NCBI GenBank assembly: GCA_963678705.1
Contig: OY783222.1
Location: 620,001 to 684,000, forward strand
Direction of reading: 5' to 3'
DNA: 64,000 nucleotides
Origin: Panorpa germanica
Lineage: Eukaryota > Arthropoda > Insecta > Mecoptera > Panorpidae
Position 1 is the first letter of the stretch. The number at the start of each line of letters is the position of its first letter. The notes below the pieces were generated by a model. That model worked only from the letters and a program-made list of their open reading frames with translations, did no database searches and was not told the DNA's origin. Positions 10,823 through 23,798 of the stretch are shown here, piece by piece. Made by a program: the position numbers and the translations under genes.

Positions 10823-11263
10823 TAGGTAAACTTGTCGAGTTTTTTTTTATTCTTTAATTTTAACATATTTTAAAATAACAAAGTTTCTGATTTCTTTCAT
10901 GAAAAATCGGTATTTTGACTTTTTAAGTGCTGTAAAAAATTGAAAAATGAATAAAAGGAAAAAAAACTCGACAGGGTTACCTGCAGAAATTTATCAACTA
11001 ATGAAATCATTTTGGTTTTTCGATTTTAGAAAATTCAGAGATGAGTTGTAAGTGACACCGCAATGTTACTTTTTTTTGTGACGTCTGCGGAGATTCACTG
11101 TCAATGCCTCATTACTTGACATTTATTTATGAAAATTGCACAAAGTATTCTTCAAATGTTATTTTATCATGTAGTAATTATAGAAATAATTATACGAGTA
11201 TGTTAACTGTGTCGTCAAAAAACATTAATGAAAATATACTTTTTTTATCGTTTGACCTTAAGG
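10823..11263. repeat. Hairpin-bearing dispersed repeat, copy 1
   Basis: It begins with AGGTAAACTTGTCGAGTTTT (10824-10843), whose near-complement AAAACTCGACAGGGTTACCT lies at 10965-10984, forming a stem. A conserved non-palindromic tail runs to about 11263 (GACGTCTGCGGA, CTGTGTCGTCAAAAAACATT). The whole aligns with 49119-49547. It has no coding capacity, and the small ORF 11104-11307 is part of the repeat. Class unknown, probably a non-autonomous DNA element. Confidence 0.7.
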
Positions 11264-12299
11264 AAACTAAGAAATACAATTACAGAACAAAGCAGTATAC
11301 AAGTTAATTTATTAAATAACTTTAGAACACACAAATTATCGATCAGTGCGTCTACAAAGGGCTCAGGGCATAAATAATTGTAACAATGCTTCAAAGGCCT
11401 TACCTAAGATGTAATAAATATAAAGTTTGTTTCACTAATTTATTTTAACACGTCAGCCCAATTTATAAATGAGACTAATCAGTTGCGGACAGATTTGGCT
11501 GTTATTTGGCAGATTAGTTCCAAGTTAGAACTTCCTGGATAAATGAACTAAACAAACAGGAAGTAAATCTTTAGTTAGTTAATTTTATTGGGTAACCTAA
11601 AAGTACCTAATCTACCAAATTGCGTGTTATGATACAGAAAAGCGACCGCATCAGATCTACAAATGATTTTGCTTCAATTATAACAAAGAATATAAAAAAA
11701 AATAGTTTAAAGTAGAGTTTGTATGAATGTCGCATGTTGGAGTCGTACTAGTGGGACAACAAAAGTTCATGAAATTCAGTAGAATGTCGTTTAAGTGATG
11801 TCAACGTATGAAAGATAACTTTTCATTATTATAAAGCACAATTTCATAGAATTGCAACCGATTATATGATTTTTAAAGGAATGTAAAACAAAAACGCACC
11901 TCTTACAGTGATTGTACATTACAATCTACTGCATGAACATAGCCATAAGGCGCGATATGCTCCACATTAGTGTTATAAGTGGCACATACCAACATGAAGT
12001 GAGACAAGGATAGAATTATATATTAAATAAAAAGAGTGAATGTGCAGCTATAGTTCTAATAGTGAATATGTAATACTAATAAAATGAATTGCATGTAATT
12101 GAATTAATTCCCGGATATCGTTGAGAATGGTAAATTGCAAGAGCTGCAAATAGTTGCAGTACGGCCTTGTAACAGCTGTGACTAACAACTCGGGTCTGGA
12201 AATACGGATTTGATTGAAAAATAGACTTTACAAAATATTGTAAATATTTATAAGAAATTCATGCACAATTTTTGATATTTATTTTTTTACGCTTTTCTG
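11264..12299. other. Intergenic, nothing recognised
   Basis: AT-rich, without a convincing coding frame, RNA gene or repeat boundary. Confidence 0.5.
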
Positions 12300-12395
12300 T
12301 AACTCAGTATGATATGAGCTGAATGGAAAAGTAAATAAAAGACGCACACACAAACAAAGACGATGATCAACTGAAAAAAATGTCAAATAAAATAA
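12300..12395 (-). mobile_element. Decayed Helitron 3'-end fragment
   Basis: The CTCAGT.TGATATGA..TGAATGG.AAGTAAATAAAAG... GATGATCAACTG segment matches the reverse complement of the 3' part of the intact Helitron at 36827-37135. The terminal CTAG and hairpin are not preserved. Confidence 0.55.
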
Positions 12396-12602
12396 ATTTA
12401 AAAAGTTTAAATATGAACAAAAATATTGGAGACTGAAGTCGTACTACGCGCAACGAACCCGATCTCTGGATATCGAATATTTGAACGAAATAGGCTTGAT
12501 CAAGAAGATATAAAAGAACTCAGCAAATTGTTCAAATCTGTCATAAAATTTGGAAAGAATTTTATGCTAATATTTTAATGCTCTAGGCTGCATGCCACCC
12601 CT

Positions 12603-12654
12603 GCTCAATAAGTTCGTAGGATACACTTCTCCCGCTCAATAAGTTCGTAGGATA
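12603..12654 (+). repeat. Two-copy tandem repeat
   Basis: The 21-bp string GCTCAATAAGTTCGTAGGATA (12603-12623) recurs exactly at 12634-12654, a period of 31 bp. Confidence 0.8.
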
Positions 12655-13034
12655 TTCTACCTTAATTTTTTAAAAAAGTTTTATCTTTCAAAGCCACCAC
12701 ATCAATTAATAAAACAAGAGTTTTCTTTTAATTATTAACAATAGAAATGTAAAACTAATTAATTTTGTAATTGACGTAAATTGTTTACAATTCAAATCAC
12801 ATTTTGTTCAAAATCACGCGAACAGCAGGTGAAATGTGATTGTTGTTTATTGAGATGTGTATTGTTGTTTTTAAATCTTCCAACGCTGTGGTGTGTCCAA
12901 ACTAGTGCGACTCCAACACGCGAAATCCAACAATTACATTTACTTGTTTAATTCATAAGTTAACCAAGTTTTATTGACCAAGATCTAAATGTAAAGAATT
13001 GACCTGATTGTTATTACATGTTTTAATAAACATA

Positions 13035-13180
13035 CTAGGTAAACCCGGCTACGCCTTGATGTGGCTCAGTCTGATATGAAATGAATCGGAAGGTAAATAA
13101 AAGAAACACAGACGACGATCAACTAGAAAAAAAACGAAAGAAATGAATTTGATTTTCGAAAATACAGGCTGAATTTTTCC
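13035..13180 (-). mobile_element. Helitron 3'-end fragment with terminal CTAG
   Basis: Read on the - strand it ends with a hairpin region and ...GCCGGGTTTACCTAG followed by host T, the Helitron 3' signature. The sequence parallels the 3' ~150 bp of the element at 36827-37135 (GGCTCAGTCTGATATGAAATGAAT, then GATCAACT). No 5' end was found, so it is truncated. Confidence 0.7.
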
Positions 13181-13204
13181 GATAAAATATGTCGATGTAT
13201 TAAA

Positions 13205-13568
13205 TTGAATGTTAATTTTATGTGGACGTGTTGTACAACTTCTTCCAATAATGTTGGATGTCACACTTATGCGGACGACGCATTACACTTTAAACGCTAC
13301 ACCCTTTTGTTATTTTTGTTCAACACGGTGTTGGTACTAAAGATGTGCCCCCCGCACTACAGGTGCGATTTCACACCAGACACGAGGCTTGCAGCAACGA
13401 CAAGTCGCCGTCGACGAACCCCTGGTGCTGAGTACACAGCCACCGGCATGGCAGCCACCCGGGCTGGAGCTGCTACACCAGACCTGATACTTTCACCGCA
13501 GTCAAAGAAGCGAGACGATATTTTAGACGTATTCATGTTCAATATGATCCAATACTGTAAAAACTCTC
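13205..13568. other. G+C-rich stretch, unidentified
   Basis: A locally G+C-rich segment (strongest at 13330-13520) in AT-rich surroundings. An open frame crosses it (13205-13591, Arg/Ala/Thr-rich in the middle), but its start lies next to Helitron debris and its end runs into a MITE, so it is not called as a gene. It could be captured gene sequence or the inside of an unrecognised element. Confidence 0.35.
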
Positions 13569-14045
13569 TCGCTTGTGTCCTCATTTTTTAGTGGTCGATT
13601 TTTCAATTGTTGATTGAAATTGATGTCAATAAATGTATATTGTCGGGTTTATTTTAATAAATATCTAAATGTTGACGAAGATATAGCAATTAAAAATTTG
13701 AATTGCTTTTTTAGCGCTACAGATGTCCGCCATATTTATGACGTAACATGTCTATACTATTAAGGGTAGGTAAGTTATTTTTCTATGGATAAGACTTCTT
13801 TGTTGAATATGCTATCTCTTTTACGCTCTGTTGTGTAAAAGAGATAGCAACTTAGCGATCGTGATGTCACATGTCTTGGAATGTTCTATAGCGTTGAATC
13901 CCTTTAATAATTAAAGAGACAAAAAGAGTTTTTTAATGGTTAATATCTCCTAACATATAAGGAGTTATTAAAAAATAATTGGACATTTGGACTTTACCAA
14001 TATATAATACAGTTGTACAGAAATTAAGGCATAGGACACAAGCCC
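13569..14045 (+). mobile_element. MITE family GGGCTTGTGTCC, copy 1
   Basis: It runs from GCTTGTGTCCTCA (13571) to GGACACAAGCCC (14034-14045), an inverted terminal repeat with slight decay on the left. The left segment (TTTTTTAGTGGTCGATTTTTC ...) is shared with 39567 onward and, inverted, with 21636 downward. The right segment (CTCCTAACATATAAGGAGTTATTAAAAAATAATTGGACA) is shared inverted with copy 2. It encloses a hairpin with 13-bp arms, 13811-13823 and 13836-13848. No transposase. Confidence 0.75.
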
Positions 14046-15018
14046 TTTAGATTGTTATCTGATTGTTTAGGGGCTGATTTATAAGGCGAATAACGCAAAT
14101 TAAAATTAATTAATTATTTAATTAAAAATCCAAAAATTGACGTAGATTTCATTTTAATTCAATTTCATTTTACCGTCTGAAAAACTGTAGAATATAACAA
14201 GTAATTCAATTTATAGTTGTAGTAATTCATGAAAACTTGATGGGTTGTCACGACAGCTACTAATGCTGTGACTTATCTAGTTCAACAGTGATGGCAATAG
14301 TCGTGAGGAAGACAGTAAGGAAGAAAATGAGAAAGTAAAGAAACAAAATATAGAAAATAGAAAAAGGACATAGTGTAAATTGTTATTATTTTCATATTTC
14401 TTAAAAATCGCACATGTAGTTTTTACGTAATAATAAATAAATAAAAAAATCATAAAAGTACCTAATAATAAATACCTTATTTATACTTGCTGTCAATCCA
14501 ACATGGCTTTCTCTATAGCCCGCAGTTAATATGTTTCAAAAGTCACTACTTTTTCTTACAGAAAACCATTTCTTTACCAGAATAACAGTGGCACGTCCGC
14601 GTAGAAGACCAGTCCATATCGAGCGGCAGAACGGCAACATCCTAATCAAGGAGAAATTTCTTGGATTAAAAATAAATAATAAAAGTTTTCTTAAATCAAA
14701 GACTTAGTGAATTTATTTTAAATTTCGCGCCACAAATTAGTGGAGTTTTAATTTGTTGAAATCGAACGTAATGCATTAACTGAATTAAAGTGATTAACAA
14801 TTACTTTTCGGATTTTAACTGAAAGCGCGGTAAGTGTATTTTTATTTATATAAGATTTCTAAATTTGCCATATAGGAATAATAGATGAATTTTCTAATAA
14901 TAATCTTAAAGTACTTGTATGTCCAGTGCCTCTAACGGGAACTTAATATTTGAAATTCACAACTGATTTTCTTGAAATCTAAAATATTTAAATATTATTA
15001 CAAACAAATTAAATTACA

Positions 15019-15062
15019 AACAATATTTTCGAAATTTACAAACAAATTTCGAAAATATTGTT
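15019..15062. repeat. Perfect 19-bp hairpin
   Basis: Arms AACAATATTTTCGAAATTT (15019-15037) and AAATTTCGAAAATATTGTT (15044-15062) pair without mismatch around a 6-nt loop. It is AT-rich and could be a MITE remnant or cruciform-prone DNA. Confidence 0.9.
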
Positions 15063-18000
15063 AATTTAAATTGCGGCAACCGCAAGATTGAACCACAGAA
15101 AAAACACTATTTAGTTTCCATTTACGGTCATTTTTAAATATCGGTCATCATCGTGATTTAAAAATCGTTTTCTACCCATGCTCTAGTTACAATTGGAAGC
15201 CAATAAACGAATTCTCTTTTATGCAATATAAGTAGAACTCGATAAAATTACAATCGGGTGTCTCGAAGAAGTTGGGCTCCGTAGCTATTATAATTACAAG
15301 AATTTCACAATTTATCGAGGTGTTCTAAACATAATATAAGCTATAAACATCATTAATAACGTTTTCATAATTTTCTCTAAAGACAGTCTTGTCTAAGTAT
15401 AAGCGTCATAGTGCAGATTGTCCAAAGATAGACTATTGTCGCTAGTATTCGCCGTAAAATATCTGATTTTATAATACCAATACCATACACAAATAATATG
15501 TATATGTACAGTTTGTAGAAAATGAATCACTTTGATTTTTTTATGGCAAAATGCATTGCGGTCTTAGTAAGCCATACAAAATAATATTTAAAAATAAATT
15601 GATAGTATAAAAATAAAATACATTGTAAACAAACTAAATATATTGCTGTCTCGCTTACACATAGAAAATAAAAAATATTGGAAAAGAAACCAGCAATTAA
15701 TTGTTATTAGCATACTTAAAAAATGTGTAAAATAGGTACACGACCTTAGAAACGAAAAAAATGAAATTACTACAACTGACTAAAGTTAATTAACAGTTTA
15801 ATTAAATAATCCATTATCCGCATACGCACAGAATCATGCCCTCAATATTTAAATAATATCCAGTTACTCACTCACATAATCATAAATTAAATAGGCAGCG
15901 TTGTAGTTCACGTAGTTTTTGACACGGTTATTTACACACATTAATATTGTTTATTTTTCCATCAACTTCTTTCACAGAACCACGCAAACCTTAGTTATAA
16001 AATCGTGATTTATCATTATCAAATATTTGAGGTTATGTAGAATTGTCTTTAGCAAAATACCGCAAAACAAGAATAATATTATTATTACAGTAGGTTTGAT
16101 TGTTTCTCATTTACGTTGTGCCACATTTTATATAAATATGATTAATAGCGAGAAGCATCAGCAATGAAATCATGAAATAAACATAACTGCTTAGCTTTCT
16201 TGTCTGTTTAAATACCATAAATTTATAACATTCTTTTGATAATATAACTAATTATACTAAATCTGAACACTTCACGGGCTTGCACACATTGCAGATTCCT
16301 CAACTGTAGGAAAACGTATTACTACTACTAGGCGTACTCATTTCGAGAATACTGCAATAATGAAATTAACGTCCAATTAAATAAAGGCTATTAAAAATAT
16401 TTAGTTTTTATGACGTTCACATACTAGAAATAAGGAACTTCATTGAAAGCATAAGAAACATTCCGAATTAGAAGTAGAAATTGTAAAATATCTAACCCAC
16501 TAAACACAAAACTTGAAGTTATCTTACATTTTTAAGTAGAACCTAGTAATATTTTATATAAATGGTTATAAATAGAGATACTTTACTGTCATTTAATCCT
16601 TAAAAAATATTTGTTAAAGTACACTTTGACAGATCACCATGAAAGTAAACGCACGTATCAAGTGGAAACGAATCTTGTACATGCGTTCTTAAATTAGTTT
16701 TTGTTGCTTATCATACAAATTCTTTTGTTTAAGGTTATGGTTATATTCATGAATAAAAAGTTTACTTTATTTTTCAAATAGCAGTAAAATAGATCACAAA
16801 ACATTGCAGTTTTAACTGACTTTGTTAGATAAACCTTAAATACTAATAACTGATTTACCGGGAAAGATTCTTTGTAACGAATTTCCACTGCAGATTCTAA
16901 TGGAACAAGCAATATATTTCTACCTTATGCAGTAATGCACTTGCATCATGCAAGTAGTTTTTTGCTTTAGTTAGTTCGTCCGTTCGAGTCCGGCTTGCAT
17001 TTGAAAGTTTCCTCTTATGGAACACGTCAGCTTTCTTAATATCAATATGCGCACTGAATTGTAACAAAAAGGAACGAGAATGAGAACCAACCGTCAACTG
17101 AACCAATGATTCACTGTATATTACGCTCGCGAAACGCGAGGCATTTTTATCGGAACGCAAAACATTGGCAGTACCGTTGTTTTATTTTCTCATTCAGGAC
17201 TAATTTATCATTTATTCTTCTTATTTGTATCACCCCGTACACTACCGAGTATCAACCCCACAGTTCACGAATATGTCTGATTGCATTAAACCCTCTCCTC
17301 CATATCTTAATAAATACCACACATTTTTATTTTTACATTTCAATATGTCTCTTGTTATTGTGCGCTACTGCACGTGAATTTATTACAGCTGGTACACTCA
17401 TTATTTAACACGTTGGAAATTGCTTTAATTCATTATCAGCTCTGATTATTTCACTATTTGTTAATTACTGCATAACTTGGCATTAATTATTACAAACGCG
17501 AAAAATGTTGAACAAATTGACCCATTACAATGCGTGCGCTAGTTAAATACTTTTGAATGAGAATGGAATTCTTTCATGAATTTAAAATAAACTAATTTGC
17601 ATATATATATATATTGTAATTTGTGGCAGGGAGCACTAACTCGATTTCCGAACCATTGATATATTTACAGATAGATCAAACAAATCATAAAACAGAAATT
17701 ATTAATTATCCCCTACCGCACTCCCCCTCTAATAACAAGTACATTATATTTAATATTTATATATCAACATTCTAATTTTGCAGAAATAGTTCACTTTTAG
17801 AAATAAAATATATTGCGCAACATAATTAATAAAGTGCAACAAAAAATTTATACAATTAAAAGCCATTAATAATTAAACAGATTAGAATGTTGGCCTATCA
17901 AAGTCATCTAAGATAAGCTTGAAATCAATCAAGCAGAATATTTTACCTATGTAGCCTATAGATCCAAAATAATTAAATCCGACCCTAATAAAATGATTAA

Positions 18001-18791
18001 TAAAACACCTATTAAAGAAAGTGGCAGGCACTATTAGCGACTGTCACTATCTCTTAACGTGTGTTCACATTTTTACGAAATTGCACTTCAAACCGATGCT
18101 ATTAGCTATTAGCCATTAGTGACTAAGGCCAATTTAAAATTAAAATAAAATCGCAAATAAACCAGATACTACTACATTATAAATATACAAAACAAGCTTC
18201 GAAATGAAAGCAGATAAAAGATAGAAAGAAATGTAAAATATGTAACAACTAATAAGAGGAAGTGAGATACAAATATTTAATATATTCAGTTAAACCTAGA
18301 AGCACATAAATAGAAATTTTTATACTGATTTTATGTTAAATGATTTTTTTATTAATCATAGAATAATTACACCGTGCAAACTGAGCATAGAAATTCTAAT
18401 TTATGTAATATGTTTTTGTCGAAGTGTGCTGCTTTACATTTGTGTGCCACTTTTATTAAAAACCGTCATAATTCCTTAATTAAATTCGTTGCTTGATGAA
18501 GCGTATAACTTTTGACTTAATTCGGATAGCTTTAAAGAAGATATACATATTAACATAAACCGAAAATCGATAGTAAAAAACCACTTATTACGATTCTAAA
18601 TGGAAAAAGTTTAGTTTGGACATGATGTCAGATATTTCTTTAATTATCTTTCCCCTTTAATAGACTATGTTAATAAATAATATCTTCTAAAAACAATATT
18701 ATCTTCTTAAAAATATATCAGAAGAATGCACGTCAAAATTACCATCAACAAATAATGTAAAAGTTAAAGTACAATACTTACAGATAGCCTT

Positions 18792-18871
18792 CAGTCTTGT
18801 TTAATTACAATGTAGGACGTAATTAGCATACTAGGTAATTCATTGTAATTATAATAATCCAATTAAGACTG
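18792..18871. repeat. Imperfect inverted repeat
   Basis: CAGTCTT...TTAATTACAATG on the left is answered by CATTGTAATTA...AATTAAGACTG on the right, making an ~80-bp fold with bulges. Possibly a small MITE. Confidence 0.5.
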
Positions 18872-21003
18872 TAGTAAAAGTAACTGACAATAGTCTTAGA
18901 TATGGAGTACACTTAAAGAAGTGTAATTAAGATATACCCATTAATCTTAAGATGACACGCTAAAACAAGAGCAGAGCAATTTTAATACTAAGTCAATCAG
19001 AAATCTAAAGTAATTTTCTTTGTCCTTCACAAATCACAAACAATACATTAACTCAAACCACATTTCATAATTTTATAACCTCACTTTCTGTTTCACGTTG
19101 ATACCACATTATTTTTCTATTTTCTATCACTTTAACGATTGTGATTTACAATTGATTTACGTTCATTAAATCGTAAATCTTTATTGGACCAGTTTCTCTT
19201 TTCAGAATATTTTAGTGAGAGTTAATTTTGATCTGATTTTAAAGCAATGGCGCAGCTTGGATCCAGTATGACATGCACAATACATATAATTAAACGTGCA
19301 AGTTGAATGAAACGAGAACACTTGTCATGCGCATGACATGTGTATGTTTGAAGATCAGGAACCGGAATATCACATACCTGTTTCTGGAGAAAGTGGTTCC
19401 TCCGCAAGGCTACCCAAATATTAATCATCATCGTCTTGTTGACATGACAACTTTGCACTGAATACAACAGGTTTTGTCAAAAAAGGAAGTTGTAATCTAA
19501 TTTATTCACCAATTATAAGCTTTAATAAAACTTATTAGGCATTGGTGTTACCATATGTACATATATGAGGTCACGACATTATAAAAAGTGCCAAAATCAA
19601 TATCAAACAAAATCAAATCAATGCGACGAGTATCGAGAACATTAATTACAAGATCCGACGTCATCTCTAATGCTCCCTAGCTTCAAAAGGCATAAGCCAT
19701 TAGAATAACACAATGAATAAAAACATTAAATTAAAAAAATAAACACAATACAGGACGTATACGTGTCTCGCTTCCACACCAGTTAAACGCAAATAAAAGA
19801 GAAAATTGTAAAAAATATAATATAATTAGTACTATATGATCATTAAGCGTATCAAATATTTTATTTTCTAGAATGTTAATAATCATTTAAAATGTCTTTA
19901 AGACCTTGACCTTGTCATTGGTTTGTTGGTCGACTGATTTTCTATTTTGTTGTCCAAGTCGAATGTACACTTGTGCGTTTGTCCAGTGTCAGGCTTTAAT
20001 ATAACTAGATGTTGTGGTTTGTATAATGCGAAAGATATTTATTTGCAAATATGTATCACAATAGAAACATTAACACGGTAACACTCGACTTACGCGGATT
20101 CATAGGTACGCGATAACTAAAAAGCGAATCAATATGTTTTTATATATCAATAGACCAGATCATTCATGAATCATCTCCAACTAACAATTATTCGATTTGC
20201 TTGCGTCTCAGCGGCATTTTATGAATCTGCTTTTAGGATCAGAGGGCCCCTATGCACAACTTGTGCCCCTATCGTTAGAAGCGGCACTGTACTCTCGTAT
20301 GTTTGATCATAATACCTGCATGTTCCATACTTTCCTTCTTTTGACTTAAACAATGAAACCACAAGACTGGGCGGGGTCGTACCAGGAAATCAATTTGATT
20401 TTTTATTTTTTTATTAATACTACATTTCGTAATCTCGGCGGTATGGCGTTATAATTGCAAACACGTAACAAAAAAGAAAGAATTTATTATTTGTATTTGA
20501 TTGTCTTGAAGAATGGATTTTATTCTTTTAGTTATTTATTACAAAATTGCATAATATAGATTTAAAATAAAAAATAATTACTTTTAAAAATAAAATAAAA
20601 ATGTCAATAAAATAATTAGGGCATACTAATTTGTTATGTAATTTTAAATAACAATCAAAGTGCTTTAAAGGTTGATATTACATGAATTTTATAACAATAC
20701 TGCGTGGTATAAAGGTATGCGTTCACAGGTCAGCCGGTGATATGCATTAACATCGAAAATAGAACAATATAATATGCGTAATTATTAAACAAAAGGTGTA
20801 GCTATATCGAATAATTTCCATAATATGTACTTTGATATCATTCAACACAGTAGTGTATTGATAAAAATTAAAGTAGAAGCTTGCAGATAAGAAGTGCTAA
20901 TGCGACTAGACCCAACAGAAAAAGTCACAGGTCCAGTGGAAAGATATGAAGTTATTGAATCCTTAAACTTCGTTTTACAGAGAAATATTTATTCGAAACA
21001 AAT

Positions 21004-21636
21004 GGGCTTGTGTCCTATGTCTTAATTTCTATAAAAGTGTACTATATATTGATATAGTGGGTTACTAGAATTTCAAATGTTCAATTATTTTTTAATAACT
21101 CCTTATATGTTAGGAGATATTAACAATTAAAAAAGTCATTTTGTCTCTTTAATTATTAAACGGATTCAACGATGTACAAACTCCAAATGCATGTGACATC
21201 ACAATCCTTGTGTAAGGTTACCAACCTTACAGATCATAAATCTCTGCTATATATATTTATATATTAAAATATCAAATATTATTTACAGTTATTTCAAGGA
21301 ACAATAAAATTTCAATATTATGTCTGCCTTAACAGGGTTAAATAAAGTAAAAACTTATTATTCTTTGACTTGACTGGATTGTTTGAGTACCAACAGCTAC
21401 AAAACATTACCACAACACTGACCTACTCAACAAATAACTGACGTTAAAATGCATTTCACGTCATACAAATATGGCCGACCATTTCTAGCGCTAAAACTAC
21501 AATTCAAATTTTTAATTCCTATATCTCCATCAATATTTAGATATTTAATAAAATACACACGCCAATACACATTTATTAACATCAATTTCAATCAACAATT
21601 GAAAAATCGACCACTAAAAAATGAGGACACAAGCCC
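21004..21636 (-). mobile_element. MITE family GGGCTTGTGTCC, copy 2 (full length)
   Basis: A 633-bp copy with clean inverted ends: GGGCTTGTGTCCT at 21004-21016 and AGGACACAAGCCC at 21624-21636. Inverted, it aligns with copy 1 at both ends and with copy 3 in the PSMA4 intron over about 420 bp. The ORF 21449-21883 starts inside it and is not a gene. Target duplication is unclear. Confidence 0.8.
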
Positions 21637-22156
21637 ATTATACAAAGTACAGCTTGTCATTGCCCCACTGCACTATCACCAGTTGCAAACACTCGCTGCG
21701 CCAAATACGTCTGAGCGGACTAGGACTCATATACAAATCAACGTAAATCTTTTTGTGTTATTGTTTTTTTGTTCGTTTGTCAAACCTGTTTACAAACATT
21801 CTAACCAGCACTGTGCGGGGTCCACGGGGGCCCCAGTGTCCACAGGCCACGTCCAGCGAACATTGAACCACAAGCGAAAGTAGACCGGCATGGTTGTTTT
21901 TTTTGTATCTATTTTTAATAACACAAACCTACTGACAATCCGTACGATACGACCATACCCATACACAATTGTGGAATTTATTCCAAAAACATTATTTGAA
22001 CGATTTTAAATACATTACCACTGTGTTATTGAGGTACTGATTTATATATAAAGAGGTTAATTTGTTTATATTATGAAATTATTAAGTCATAATACAAAAA
22101 ATGCTAAATCATTTATTAAAATACATAATATTTAATGATTAGACCACCCTGATTTT
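21637..22156. other. Intergenic, nothing recognised
   Basis: Contains a short G+C-rich patch at 21690-21890 and AT-rich DNA after it. No supported feature. Confidence 0.45.
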
Positions 22157-22483
22157 TTATTTTAGAATTTGAGGCGATTCCAACAACAAGGTCATATTCG
22201 CCTGAAGTTAATTTACTTTAATTAAATTTGATTTATTATATTTATATCATTAAGGAATTCCAGCACTTTTTGAATTTTTTCTGTATTGTTGAAAGTATGT
22301 CCTTTAATTCGTCACTGATGTTGTGTTTTGTTCTTTGCGTGTGATATTATGGGCAGGTTATTAGTAGATGATGGACTGTTATTTGCGTCTGACAGTTGTT
22401 GCACTGCGGAGCTGTTGTTTTACTGATTAAATGTTGATGCGTCAATGTCGTATGTCCTGTTCTTAGTCTGAAGATGGTTTTTT
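22157..22483 (-). pseudogene. Non-LTR retrotransposon ORF2 tail
   Basis: Read on the - strand, one frame gives FRLRTGHTTLTHQHLI, then a CxxC...HH..C cluster (C-N-N-C, H-H-L-L-I-T-C). This is the zinc-knuckle-like end of ORF2 in jockey/I-type elements. A one-base frameshift follows the last Cys, and the coding trace ends near 22250 with an apparent 3' untranslated part down to 22157. The copy is severely 5'-truncated, as is usual for such elements. Confidence 0.65.
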
Positions 22484-22644
22484 CGAATTGTCTATTACTG
22501 TGTTAAGAAGTTTCCCTTGATTTTTTATTTCGGTAGATTTATTAACTATACTTCTAACTTCTAAGAATATGTTATGAATTGAGTTGAATTGAATTTGAAT
22601 TGAGCGCGGTACTATATATTCCATTGTTTTGAAAATTACGAAAG

Positions 22645-22712
22645 TACTCTCACTGTAAATCCACTGTAATTTGTAAAGTACTATCACTGTAAATACACTG
22701 TAATTTGTAAAC
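22645..22712 (+). repeat. Two-copy tandem repeat, ~34-bp unit
   Basis: The TACT.TCACTGTAAAT.CACTGTAATTTGTAAA unit is present twice in a row with two or three substitutions. Confidence 0.75.
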
Positions 22713-23761
22713 AAGTAATGATCGACATATCGTGAAATTTTGACACATATCGTTTGAAGGTTATGCTATTTAAAAATCATATGGACATGCCAATATTTAT
22801 TTCAATATATCTCGAGAATGCCTAATCCGATTTTATTAAAAATTGCACCATATCTTCCTTATGATATTGTCCATAGAGTAGCATAAGATTTTTACGATTG
22901 GAAGCGTCGTTCATTCTCTTTAATTGTTTAACAAACAACCGTCATTTCTACAAAAATGAATATAAAAGTAATCCATTTCTAAAATTACGTTTTTGCACTT
23001 TCTACTAAAGTGAAATGTAATTAAAATGATAGATTGCATAATATTTATTCTTCTCCAAACAAATGTAACGCCAGCATGTTAAATATGTCACGTTTAGTAA
23101 TATTACAGGCGTTAAATATAATATTGCAGTAAATTACATAAAATTAAAATGAAATCGAAATAGAAATGGAATAGCTTAATGTCTGTCTACATTATACTCG
23201 TAAATGTTGAGTAGTAATTAAGATATAAGGAAATAAGAGAATATATCTAATTGTCGCGCGCCGACTAAACTAATGAGTTCCACCTTCTATAAAATGTAGA
23301 TTGTACAGACGACCTCATAATGTTCTATTATTGCAGCAATCTCGTCTATTGTTATATTTTTTATTGTTCTTTTACATAAAACAATTAAGATATGAATCGT
23401 AGTATATGTAGGAATTTTAAAAGCATTTTCTTTTGAAAGATACGTAATAGTATAATTGGTAGAAAAAGTATTTGCTAGTATTATATGCATTGATACAAAA
23501 TATGATACTTGACAGATCGTTCTTATGTTATAATTATATTTAATTGATAGCGGCATGCACGATTTTTATTGTATAGGTTTTTTTGACAATTGTAATAACA
23601 ATTTCTCGTTTCTTAATACATAATAACTATTGTTGAGGACATTTTTTGTAACTATATGTTATGGAGAATATTTTTAGACATTAGTAGCCAAATTACAAAA
23701 TAATGGTCACACGCTTGTCTTGATAAAAAAAAGTCTGCGTGTAATGTAACATCTGATGAAT
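22713..23761. other. Intergenic, nothing recognised
   Basis: AT-rich sequence with only short ORFs lacking family motifs. Confidence 0.45.
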
Positions 23762-23798
23762 GGGCTTGGTTCCTATGTCTTAATTTCTATAAAAGTGT
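23762..23798 (-). mobile_element. MITE family GGGCTTGTGTCC, end fragment
   Basis: GGGCTTGGTTCCTATGTCTT and the following AATTTCTATAAAAGTGT match the left end of copy 2 (21004 onward) with about two changes, then similarity stops. Confidence 0.65.

Larger units (their letters stand above)
14046..21003. other. Gene desert; possible 5' UTR exon near 14,830
   Basis: About 7 kb without a recognised gene. A donor-like GCG|GTAAGTG at 14830 could end a non-coding first exon for the protein gene at 24615, whose exon starts right after an acceptor, but nothing proves the link. A perfect hairpin lies at 15019-15062 and a looser inverted repeat at 18792-18871. ORFs near 16.7-17.4 and 19.2 kb show no family features. 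Confidence 0.4.

Noticed and set aside
16897..17408. Overlapping ORFs near 16.9-17.4 kb and a TTCGAGTCC B-box-like string
   Set aside because: No protein motif, no splice linkage, and the T-stem does not pair, so neither a gene nor a tRNA is supported.
21449..21883. 144-codon ORF
   Set aside because: Its first part is MITE copy 2 and the rest has no homology that I recognise.
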